From: Bacteroidales bacterium UBA1733 | Lineage (GTDB): Bacteria > Bacteroidota > Bacteroidia > Bacteroidales > UBA3663 | Reading direction: 5' to 3' | Length of the DNA: 5,511 bases | Assembly: GCA_002315795.1 (NCBI GenBank) | Contig: DCIF01000072.1 | Location: forward strand, 1-5,511 | Shown: positions 1 to 5,511 of the stretch, piece after piece | Layout: each line of letters starts with the position of its first letter | Position numbering within the stretch: the first letter of the stretch is position 1 | Position numbers and translations under genes: made by a program | Notes under the pieces: model-generated | Databases searched by the model: none | What the model saw: the letters and a program-made list of their open reading frames with translations, nothing else | Told to the model about the DNA's origin: nothing

Positions 1-169
1 CCTCCAACAGAAAACCGACAAGCTAGAGGAAGAGATGGCTACTCCGGAAGGCAGCCAGAACCAGCAGCTCTATATCGATCACGCTACGCTGAAGAAAGAA
101 ATGGACGATCTCTCATTCGAGTGGCTTGAAGCCTCAGAAGAACTCGAATCGCTGCAAAAACAAGCCTAA
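1..169 (+). CDS. ABC-F type ATPase, C-terminal end only (partial)
   Basis: This is the 3' end of a gene that starts left of the window. The open frame begins at base 2 and stops at TAA 167-169, leaving 55 residues. The peptide is highly charged and helical, rich in Glu, Lys, Leu and Gln. It contains LEEEMATPEGS, then LKKEMDDLSFEWLEASEELE. This pattern of two helices with a short Pro/Gly turn, ending in an 'EWLEASEEL'-like segment, is typical of the C-terminal coiled coil of ABC-F proteins (Uup/EttA relatives). These are soluble twin-ATPase proteins that act on the ribosome or on nucleic acid and do not transport anything. No ATPase motif lies inside the window, so the subfamily cannot be named, and another coiled-coil protein remains possible. 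A terminator follows 8 bases after the stop, so this gene ends its transcription unit. Confidence 0.7.
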   Translation, partial: LQQKTDKLEEEMATPEGSQNQQLYIDHATLKKEMDDLSFEWLEASEELESLQKQA

Positions 170-177
170 AAAAAAAG

Positions 178-213
178 AATCCGCTGTTTCGTTATAGAAA
201 TAGCGGATTTTTT
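178..213 (+). terminator. Intrinsic terminator after the ABC-F gene
   Basis: A 13-bp stem pairs 178-190 (AATCCGCTGTTTC) with 197-209 (GAAATAGCGGATT). All pairs are Watson-Crick except one G-U wobble, and the loop is 6 nt (GTTATA, 191-196). A run of six T (208-213) overlaps the 3' arm. An A-run at 168-176 lies before the stem, so the stem could extend by A-U pairing and the structure might also work in reverse. It sits just after the stop codon of the upstream gene and before the recQ promoter, separating the two units. Confidence 0.88.
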
Positions 214-243
214 GTGTAAAATCAGAAAAATCTTGACAAAAAA

Positions 244-275
244 TTTGGAAGTATCAAAATCGCTTCATATATTTG
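244..275 (+). promoter_or_regulatory. Bacteroidota-type promoter for recQ
   Basis: The -7 element TATATTTG (268-275) matches the TAnnTTTG consensus exactly. A TTTG at 244-247 gives a -33 element with a 20-nt gap, which is the usual spacing for the Bacteroidota primary sigma factor. Transcription should start near 281-283, leaving a leader of only about 11-13 nt before the ATG at 294. Confidence 0.75.
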
Positions 276-293
276 CGCTAGATTTATAACTTT

Positions 294-2471
294 ATGGATA
301 AAGAATTACAGCAAAATCTGAAATTACATTTCGGATTCGATAATTTTAAAGGTAATCAGGAAGAAATCATCCGCAACCTGCTTGAGGGCAACGACACGTT
401 TGTGCTGATGCCTACTGGTGGCGGTAAATCTCTCTGTTATCAGCTACCTTCTCTTCTGATGGATGGCACCGCAGTGGTTATTTCTCCACTCATTGCCCTG
501 ATGAAAAATCAGGTCGATGCCATGCGTAATTTCAGCGAGGAAGACAATGTGGCACATTTTATCAATTCTTCACTGACTAAATCTGCCATCGATCAGGTGA
601 AGCAGGATATTCTTGACGGCAAGTGCAAATTGCTGTATGTTGCTCCTGAATCCCTGACCAAGCAGGAGAATATCGACTTCCTCCGTTCTGTAAAGATCTC
701 TTTCTTTGCGGTTGACGAGGCTCATTGTATTTCTGAATGGGGACACGATTTCCGTCCAGAATATCGTCGTATCCGTCCTATCATCAATGAGATCGGTCCC
801 CGGCCTCTCATTGCTCTTACTGCTACTGCTACGCCAAAGGTTCAGCATGATATCATGAAGAATCTGGGCATTCTCAAAGGTAAAGTCTTCAAGTCTTCTT
901 TCAACCGTCCAAACCTTTATTATGAAGTACGTCCAAAGACCGATAATATTGACCGCGACATAATAAAGTATATCAAGCAGAAACCAGGCAAGAGCGGCAT
1001 TATCTATTGCTTGAGTAGGAAGAAGGTCGAAGAGCTTACCGAAGTTCTGAGAGCGAATAGCATCAAATCTTTACCTTATCATGCCGGCATGGACGGCAAC
1101 GTACGCAGTGAAAACCAGGATGCATTCCTGAAAGAGGATGCAGATGTCATTGTGGCCACCATTGCATTTGGCATGGGTATCGATAAGCCAGACGTACGCT
1201 ACGTCATCCACTATGATATGCCAAAGAGTCTGGAAGGCTACTATCAGGAAACTGGTCGTGCAGGCCGCGATGGCGGTGAAGGTGAATGTATCGCCTTCTA
1301 TAGCGAGAAAGATCTGCTGAAACTCGAGAAATTCATGCAAGGCAAACCTATTGCCGAACAGGAGATTGGCCGATTGCTGCTGAAAGAGACTCAAGCTTAT
1401 GCCGAAACCTCCATGTGCCGCCGTAAAGCCCTGTTGCATTATTTTGGTGAGGACTACAAAGAAGATGAATGTGGCAACTGCGATAACTGTCGCAAGCCTA
1501 AGAAACGCATCGATGCTAAGGAGCTGCTCTGTGCCGTCATCGAAACCGTTCTGGCACTGAAAGAAAAGTTCAAACAGGAATATGTCGTTACTGTGCTCGA
1601 AGGCATCCGTACAGACGAAGTTGCTGGCTATGAGCATGATCAGCTCGAATGCTTCGGTTCTGGTAACGATGAGACTCCAGCCATCTGGAATGCTGTTATC
1701 CGTCAGGCGTTGGTCGACAAGTATTTAAGCAAAGATATCGAGTCTTACGGCTTATTAAAGGTAACAGCTTCAGGAAAGCGTTTCCTGAATAATCCGAAAT
1801 CGTTCACAATCGTCGTTGAGTGTGACGAAGAGGATGAAATGGAAGAAACGGAGGTTAAGGGTGTAGGTGCCAGTGCAGCTGCTGACGAAGCGCTCTATAA
1901 CATGCTCAAGGACCTCCGCAAAAAGGTAGCCAAGCGACTTGAATTGCCTCCTTACGTCATCTTCCAGGATCCTTCGCTCGAGGCCATGGCAACCACCTAT
2001 CCTATCACCGTCGAGGAACTCCAGAACGTTCCTGGCGTAGGAGCTGGCAAAGCAAAGAGATATGGTGAGGAATTCTGTGCACTCATCAAACGTCACTGCG
2101 AGGAGAATGATATTGTCCGACCAGAAGACCTGCGTTTCAGAACCATTGCCAACAAGTCAAAGAAGAAGCTTGACATTATCAAGGCGATTGACCGTAAGAT
2201 TGCACTTGACGAACTGGCACAGGGTCAGCATATCGAGTTCAACGAATTGCTTGATGATCTGGAAGCTATTATCTATAGTGGTACTCGCATCAACATTGAT
2301 TACTTCCTCCATGAAGTAATGGATCCTGAAGACATCAATGAACTCTATCAGTATTTCAAGGATTCACCTAAAGACGACCTTGAAGCTGCCATTCAGGAGT
2401 ACGGAGACGTATTTACTGAAGAGGAAATACGTCTGGTACGCATCAAGTTTATCGCAGAAGTAGCAAACTAA
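294..2471 (+). CDS. recQ: ATP-dependent 3'-5' DNA helicase RecQ
   Basis: RecQ unwinds duplex DNA, forks and recombination intermediates in the cytoplasm for repair and recombination. The 725-aa protein shows the full family layout. The SF2 helicase core has a Q-motif-like FGFDNFKGNQ (13-22), Walker A TGGGKS (41-46, Lys45), Ia SPLIALMKNQ (64-73), DEAH (141-144) with the RecQ aromatic-rich loop after it (145-158), TATATP (176-181), motif V around IAFGMGID (290-297), and motif VI QETGRAGRDG (318-327). Cys375, 393, 396 and 399 form the zinc site. A winged-helix (RQC) region spans about 405-508. An acidic linker (509-520) leads to an HRDC domain at about 530-605. A further C-terminal region of about 120 aa (606-725) makes it longer than E. 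coli RecQ (about 610 aa). ATG 294 is the first start after an in-frame TAG (279-281). The upstream region has no Shine-Dalgarno. The gene has its own promoter and converges on the DUF3127 gene. No damage or frameshift is seen. Confidence 0.97.
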   Translation: MDKELQQNLKLHFGFDNFKGNQEEIIRNLLEGNDTFVLMPTGGGKSLCYQLPSLLMDGTAVVISPLIALMKNQVDAMRNFSEEDNVAHFINSSLTKSAIDQVKQDILDGKCKLLYVAPESLTKQENIDFLRSVKISFFAVDEAHCISEWGHDFRPEYRRIRPIINEIGPRPLIALTATATPKVQHDIMKNLGILKGKVFKSSFNRPNLYYEVRPKTDNIDRDIIKYIKQKPGKSGIIYCLSRKKVEELTEVLRANSIKSLPYHAGMDGNVRSENQDAFLKEDADVIVATIAFGMGIDKPDVRYVIHYDMPKSLEGYYQETGRAGRDGGEGECIAFYSEKDLLKLEKFMQGKPIAEQEIGRLLLKETQAYAETSMCRRKALLHYFGEDYKEDECGNCDNCRKPKKRIDAKELLCAVIETVLALKEKFKQEYVVTVLEGIRTDEVAGYEHDQLECFGSGNDETPAIWNAVIRQALVDKYLSKDIESYGLLKVTASGKRFLNNPKSFTIVVECDEEDEMEETEVKGVGASAAADEALYNMLKDLRKKVAKRLELPPYVIFQDPSLEAMATTYPITVEELQNVPGVGAGKAKRYGEEFCALIKRHCEENDIVRPEDLRFRTIANKSKKKLDIIKAIDRKIALDELAQGQHIEFNELLDDLEAIIYSGTRINIDYFLHEVMDPEDINELYQYFKDSPKDDLEAAIQEYGDVFTEEEIRLVRIKFIAEVAN

Positions 2472-2524
2472 ATTATACGCCACTAAGAAGGCAATGATAT
2501 TATACGATACCATGAATGCAAAGA

Positions 2525-2556
2525 ATGCCACCCTCACAAAAAAGTGAGGGTGGCAT
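2525..2556. terminator. Perfect hairpin between convergent genes, likely bidirectional terminator
   Basis: ATGCCACCCTCAC (2525-2537) pairs perfectly with GTGAGGGTGGCAT (2544-2556) around an A6 loop, giving a GC-rich 13-bp stem. It lies 53 bases past the recQ stop and 43 bases before the stop of the opposing DUF3127 gene, where a shared terminator is expected. Neither side has a proper T-run: the plus side continues AATAATATTATTC and the minus side TCTTTGCATTC. Intrinsic termination is therefore plausible but not textbook. It could also act as a 3'-end stabiliser for both mRNAs. Confidence 0.65.
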
Positions 2557-2599
2557 AATATTATTCATTTAATATTTCCTATTTACTTCCTTTCGAAAT

Positions 2600-3034
2600 T
2601 TAGAAAGGAAGATCATCACCAGCTACAGGTGCTGCTGGAGCAGCAGGGAACTGAGGAACTGCAGGCTGTGGAGCCTGGAACTGTGGAGCGGCCTGTGATG
2701 CACCAAAACCTTCTGCTGGAGCGCCAAAACCTGGTGCTGCAGCCATAGCGGCATCAACCTTTTCAGCCTTCCAGCCACGAACGTCGGTTGACCAGCGCTC
2801 TACGCCATCACGACCCACAAAGCTGCGGCTATCCAGATCGAAGCTGAGGACAATATCCTCACCTACCTGCAAAGGATACTGATCGATCGTATTGTTGAAA
2901 AAGTTAAAAATCACTTTGCGAGGATACTGGTCAAAAGTCTCGAGGATATACTCCTGCTTACGCCAGCTGTTTCCAGCCTTACTAACACCTGATGCCAATG
3001 GCAGGACCTGAATGATACGTCCTTTAATTTCCAT
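2600..3034 (-). CDS. DUF3127 family protein, predicted OB-fold with SSB-like C-terminal tip
   Basis: The 144-aa protein begins MEIKGRIIQVLPLASGVSKAG, the usual start of DUF3127 proteins of Bacteroidota, a family without an established function. Residues 1-93 form a compact domain of alternating strands (KQEYILETF, RKVIFNFF, LQVGEDIVLSFDLDSRSF, ERWSTDVRGWKAEKV) that reads like an OB-fold. Residues 94-138 are a low-complexity linker of Ala, Pro, Gln, Gly and Phe. The end is GDDLPF, matching the acidic tip of bacterial SSB proteins (DDIPF/DDLPF). The layout is thus that of an SSB: nucleic-acid-binding domain, flexible tail, protein-docking tip. That it binds single-stranded DNA is inference. An in-frame ATG 15 codons upstream (3077-3079) would add MMKIAKIQLYNTNNN; I prefer 3034 because the family conservation begins there. 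The gene is divergent from rsfS and convergent with recQ. It is not a classical SSB (PF00436) by sequence. Confidence 0.85.
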   Translation of the reverse strand: MEIKGRIIQVLPLASGVSKAGNSWRKQEYILETFDQYPRKVIFNFFNNTIDQYPLQVGEDIVLSFDLDSRSFVGRDGVERWSTDVRGWKAEKVDAAMAAAPGFGAPAEGFGASQAAPQFQAPQPAVPQFPAAPAAPVAGDDLPF

Positions 3035-3103
3035 GTTATTATTTGTATTATATAATTGTATTTTTGCTATCTTCATCACCAGAATTGGCTAAAAAAAGCG
3101 ACG

Positions 3104-3135
3104 CAAATATACCATTTTTTTATGTGACTGGCAAG
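3104..3135 (-). promoter_or_regulatory. Bacteroidota-type promoter for the DUF3127 gene
   Basis: On the minus strand, TATATTTG (3111 down to 3104) matches the -7 consensus TAnnTTTG exactly. CTTG (3135 down to 3132) lies 20 nt upstream and differs from the -33 TTTG by one base. Transcription should begin near 3096-3099. That gives a leader of about 62-66 nt to the preferred ATG at 3034, or about 17-21 nt to the alternative ATG at 3079. Confidence 0.72.
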
Positions 3136-3205
3136 AAAACAGTAAAAAAACTGAGGCATTATTCACTTTTTTATTTTTTTAAGAGAGTTTATCAAGAATA
3201 ATTAG

Positions 3206-3213
3206 TATCTTTG
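3206..3213 (+). promoter_or_regulatory. Promoter -7 element for rsfS-ftsH
   Basis: TATCTTTG matches TAnnTTTG exactly and is followed by GCG, as at the other two promoters in this window. No good -33 TTTG is found at 19-21 nt upstream (the bases there are AGAG/GAGA), but long T-rich tracts lie at 3167-3180. The predicted transcript start is near 3219-3221, leaving a leader of about 10-12 nt before ATG 3231. The upstream gene is divergent, so this is the only visible promoter for rsfS and, by inference, for ftsH. Confidence 0.68.
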
Positions 3214-3230
3214 CGCGCAATTTTTAAAGA

Positions 3231-3584
3231 ATGAAAGATCAGTTAATAGAAAATATCGTTGAAGGCCTTCAGGATAACAAGGCTAAAAATATTCAGATTA
3301 TTGACATGCGGAAGCTCGAAGAGGCAGCCTTCCAATACTTCGTCGTTTGTGAGGGAACTTCTTCTGTGCATGTCTATGGTATCGCCAACGGACTCACCAA
3401 ATACGTCAAGGAAAAGTTCGGAGAGCGCCATCTGGGTCAGGTCGGCATGCAGAACCGCCAGTGGGTAGCCATTGACTATGGTTATGCACTGGTTCACATC
3501 TTCCTCCCTGAGACCCGAGAGTTCTATCGACTGGAATCTCTGTGGGAAGACGCAAAGATCACGGCAATTCCAGATCTCGATTAA
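3231..3584 (+). CDS. rsfS: Ribosome silencing factor RsfS (Iojap/DUF143 family)
   Basis: RsfS binds protein L14 (uL14) on the large ribosomal subunit and blocks joining of the subunits, lowering translation when nutrients run short. The 117-aa length fits the family. Recognisable parts are an N-terminal helix and strand (IVEGLQDNKAKNIQIIDM), the core YFVVCEGTSSVHVYGIA (36-52) with the conserved Gly-Thr-Ser, and the C-terminal block QWVAIDYGYALVHIFLPETR (77-96), followed by REFYRLESLW (96-105). This last block is the family's most diagnostic stretch (WV..D.G...VH.F....R.FY.LE.LW). ATG 3231 is the first start, because an in-frame TAA lies two codons upstream at 3225-3227. The upstream region has no Shine-Dalgarno. 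ftsH follows after 38 nt with no terminator between, so the two are probably co-transcribed. No defect is visible. Confidence 0.95.
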   Translation: MKDQLIENIVEGLQDNKAKNIQIIDMRKLEEAAFQYFVVCEGTSSVHVYGIANGLTKYVKEKFGERHLGQVGMQNRQWVAIDYGYALVHIFLPETREFYRLESLWEDAKITAIPDLD

Positions 3585-3622
3585 TTTACATTACTATCAC
3601 ATACTCAATTCAAGTTTAGCAA

Positions 3623-5511
3623 GTGGCATACGAAAAAGACATAAATAAACCAGCCAGCAAGAAAGAGACTAAGTCAAGCAATCCTTTCAGCTCGGCTAAT
3701 AAGAGCGGCTCTCAGGGAGGAGGATTCAATTTCTATTGGATCTATCTGATCATTGGCGCCGTTCTCTTTGGTGTATATTTCTTCTCTTCTAACGAGATGA
3801 CCCGTGAGATCGGTTATACTGATTTTGAGCGTATGGCTCAGGAAGGTGACTTCTCTACACTGGTCGTTAACACCAAGACCAATTCTGTGACTGCCAAGCT
3901 TAGCAAGGCACCTGAACTGGAGAACATGAAGGGTCTCAAGACCGCTTTTGAGCAGGCAAAGCAGGAAGGCAAACAGATCACGATCGAAACCAGCATTCCT
4001 TCAGCCGACAAGTTTGCAGACAATGTCGACAAGTGGCGCAATGCAGAAGACAGCAAATTTACATCAGACGTTCGTTATGAGAAATCCAGCGGCCCTTGGG
4101 ATATCATCCTGAGCCTTGCTTCACCACTCCTGATGATTTTCTTCCTCTGGTTTATCTTCTTCCGTGGTATGGGAAGCCGAGGAGGCGCAGGTGGAGGCGG
4201 CATCGGTGGCATCTTTAACGTTGGTCGCAGCAAAGCACAGGTCTATGAGAAGGACAACAAGATGAAAGTAACCTTCGAAGATGTCGCTGGCCTCAGCGAA
4301 GCCAAGCAGGAAGTGCAGGAGATCGTAGAATTCCTCAAGAATCCTGAGAAATTCACCAATCTTGGCGGAAAAATTCCAAAGGGTGCGCTTCTCGTTGGCC
4401 CTCCAGGTACAGGCAAGACCCTTCTTGCAAAGGCCGTAGCCGGCGAGGCTGATGTTCCGTTCTTCTCAATGTCTGGTTCAGACTTTGTAGAGATGTTTGT
4501 AGGTGTTGGTGCCAGTCGTGTACGCGATCTCTTCCGCCAGGCGAAAGAGAAAGCTCCTTGTATCATCTTTATCGATGAGATCGATGCTGTAGGCCGAGCT
4601 CGTAGCAATCGCGGAGGCATGCCAAGCAATGATGAGCGCGAATCAACGCTCAACCAGTTGCTCACAGAGATGGATGGTTTCGGCACCAACTCAGGTGTCA
4701 TTATTCTCGCAGCAACCAACCGTGCAGATATCCTCGATAAAGCACTTCTCCGTGCAGGACGTTTTGACCGACAGATTCATGTCGATCTTCCAGAACTTCA
4801 GGACCGCATCGAAATCTTCCAGGTTCACCTGAAGCCTTTGAAACTGAAAGACGATCTTGATATCAAGAAGCTGGCGCGACAGACCCCTGGTTTCAGCGGT
4901 GCAGATATCGCCAACGTATGTAACGAGGCGGCATTGATTGCAGCTCGCAATAACAAAGAGAAGGTCGATGAGCACGATTTCAATGATGCGGTTGACCGTA
5001 TTATTGGTGGACTTGAGAAGAAGTCTAAGGTAATGACAGCCGATGAGAAGCATTCCATTGCTATTCACGAGGCTGGACATGCAACGATAAGCTGGCACTT
5101 GAAGTATGGTAATCCTCTCGTCAAGGTAACTATTGTACCTCGTGGAAATGCACTCGGAGCAGCATGGTATATGCCAGAAGAGAGACAGATTGTTACTTAC
5201 CAGGCCATGTGTGACGAACTCTGCGGTTTGCTTGGCGGACGCGCTGCCGAGGAGCTCTTCATCGGCACAATCAGTAGTGGCGCAGCAAATGATCTTGAGA
5301 GAGTCACCAAACAGGCATACGCCATGGTAGCTTACTACGGCATGAGCCAGAGCCTTCCAAACGTATGCTATTACGACTCTACAGGTCAGGAATATGGATT
5401 CACCAAGCCTTTCAGTGAAGAGCGAGCCAAGTCCATCGATCAGGAGATCAGTAAGATCATTGCCGAGCAGTATCAGCGTGCTAAGGAGCTCCTTCTCGAA
5501 CACAGAGACGG
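3623..5511 (+). CDS. ftsH: ATP-dependent zinc metalloprotease FtsH (3' end outside window)
   Basis: FtsH is a hexameric AAA+ protease of the inner membrane that extracts and degrades damaged or unassembled membrane proteins and some soluble regulators. The 629 visible codons contain a hydrophilic N-terminal tail (1-37), membrane segment 1 (about 38-54), a periplasmic domain (about 57-155), membrane segment 2 (about 160-180) and a Gly-rich linker. The AAA module follows, with Walker A GPPGTGKT (259-266, Lys265), Walker B IIFIDE ending at Asp318-Glu319, and second-region-of-homology arginines Arg377 and Arg380 in LLRAGRFD. The protease has the zinc motif HEAGH (482-486) and the third ligand Asp557 in AANDLE. 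The start is GTG 3623: an in-frame TAG lies at 3617-3619, and the first in-frame ATG (3797) comes only after membrane segment 1. The frame is still open at the right edge. All catalytic residues are intact. The gene probably shares the rsfS promoter. Confidence 0.96.
   Translation, partial: MAYEKDINKPASKKETKSSNPFSSANKSGSQGGGFNFYWIYLIIGAVLFGVYFFSSNEMTREIGYTDFERMAQEGDFSTLVVNTKTNSVTAKLSKAPELENMKGLKTAFEQAKQEGKQITIETSIPSADKFADNVDKWRNAEDSKFTSDVRYEKSSGPWDIILSLASPLLMIFFLWFIFFRGMGSRGGAGGGGIGGIFNVGRSKAQVYEKDNKMKVTFEDVAGLSEAKQEVQEIVEFLKNPEKFTNLGGKIPKGALLVGPPGTGKTLLAKAVAGEADVPFFSMSGSDFVEMFVGVGASRVRDLFRQAKEKAPCIIFIDEIDAVGRARSNRGGMPSNDERESTLNQLLTEMDGFGTNSGVIILAATNRADILDKALLRAGRFDRQIHVDLPELQDRIEIFQVHLKPLKLKDDLDIKKLARQTPGFSGADIANVCNEAALIAARNNKEKVDEHDFNDAVDRIIGGLEKKSKVMTADEKHSIAIHEAGHATISWHLKYGNPLVKVTIVPRGNALGAAWYMPEERQIVTYQAMCDELCGLLGGRAAEELFIGTISSGAANDLERVTKQAYAMVAYYGMSQSLPNVCYYDSTGQEYGFTKPFSEERAKSIDQEISKIIAEQYQRAKELLLEHRD

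Noticed and set aside
233..260. TTGACA (233-238) with CAAAAT (255-260) as a sigma-70 style promoter for recQ
   Set aside because: The -10 match is poor, and Bacteroidota use TTTG/TAnnTTTG. A full match of that type lies just downstream at 244-275.
1071..1637. Open frame of 188 codons on the minus strand within recQ
   Set aside because: It is antisense to the helicase motifs V-VI and the zinc region, and its Phe-rich composition is typical of a reverse-complement shadow.
2600..3034. Calling the minus-strand gene a classical ssb
   Set aside because: The first 93 residues match the DUF3127 pattern rather than the PF00436 SSB domain; only the tail and tip are SSB-like.
3112..3205. A-tracts and T-tracts between the divergent genes as a terminator or small RNA
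   Set aside because: The runs (A7 at 3144-3150, T-rich 3167-3180) have no GC stem, and the genes diverge here so no terminator is expected. They are best read as AT-rich promoter flanks.
4243..4719. Open frame of 158 codons on the minus strand within ftsH
   Set aside because: It overlaps the AAA module; the Ser/Arg/Pro-rich peptide is a shadow, with no promoter or gene context.
4691..5503. Long open frame on the minus strand (270 codons)
   Set aside because: It lies wholly inside ftsH, whose plus-strand product has every expected motif. The minus-strand peptide is Cys/Leu/Ile-rich and resembles no family I know.

Overview
The window looks like chromosomal core DNA from a member of the Bacteroidota, most plausibly a Prevotella/Segatella-type gut or oral bacterium. 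Four things suggest this. Three intergenic sites match the Bacteroidota -7 promoter consensus TAnnTTTG. No gene start has a Shine-Dalgarno sequence; the leaders are AT-rich. One gene is a DUF3127 protein, a family I know from Bacteroidota. RecQ is long (725 aa), and rsfS is followed directly by ftsH. The genus is an inference from style, not something the sequence proves.

Layout from left to right: (1) the last 55 codons of an ABC-F type ATPase gene, closed by a strong intrinsic terminator; (2) a complete recQ helicase gene with its own promoter; (3) a perfect 13-bp hairpin between two convergent genes; (4) on the minus strand, a DUF3127 gene encoding a predicted OB-fold protein with a Pro/Ala/Gln-rich tail ending in an SSB-like acidic tip (GDDLPF); (5) a divergent AT-rich promoter region; (6) rsfS (ribosome silencing factor); and (7) after a 38-nt gap, ftsH (membrane AAA+ zinc protease), which begins at GTG and runs off the right edge with about 629 codons visible.

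The genes fall into housekeeping themes. ABC-F and RsfS act on the ribosome, RecQ and possibly the DUF3127 protein act on DNA, and FtsH does membrane protein quality control. rsfS and ftsH probably form one transcript. The most interesting point is the DUF3127 protein. It has the architecture of a single-stranded DNA-binding protein, including the C-terminal peptide that in known SSBs recruits RecQ and other genome-maintenance enzymes, and it lies tail-to-tail with recQ. I saw no mobile element, CRISPR array, tRNA or rRNA, and no clear sign of a new multi-gene system.
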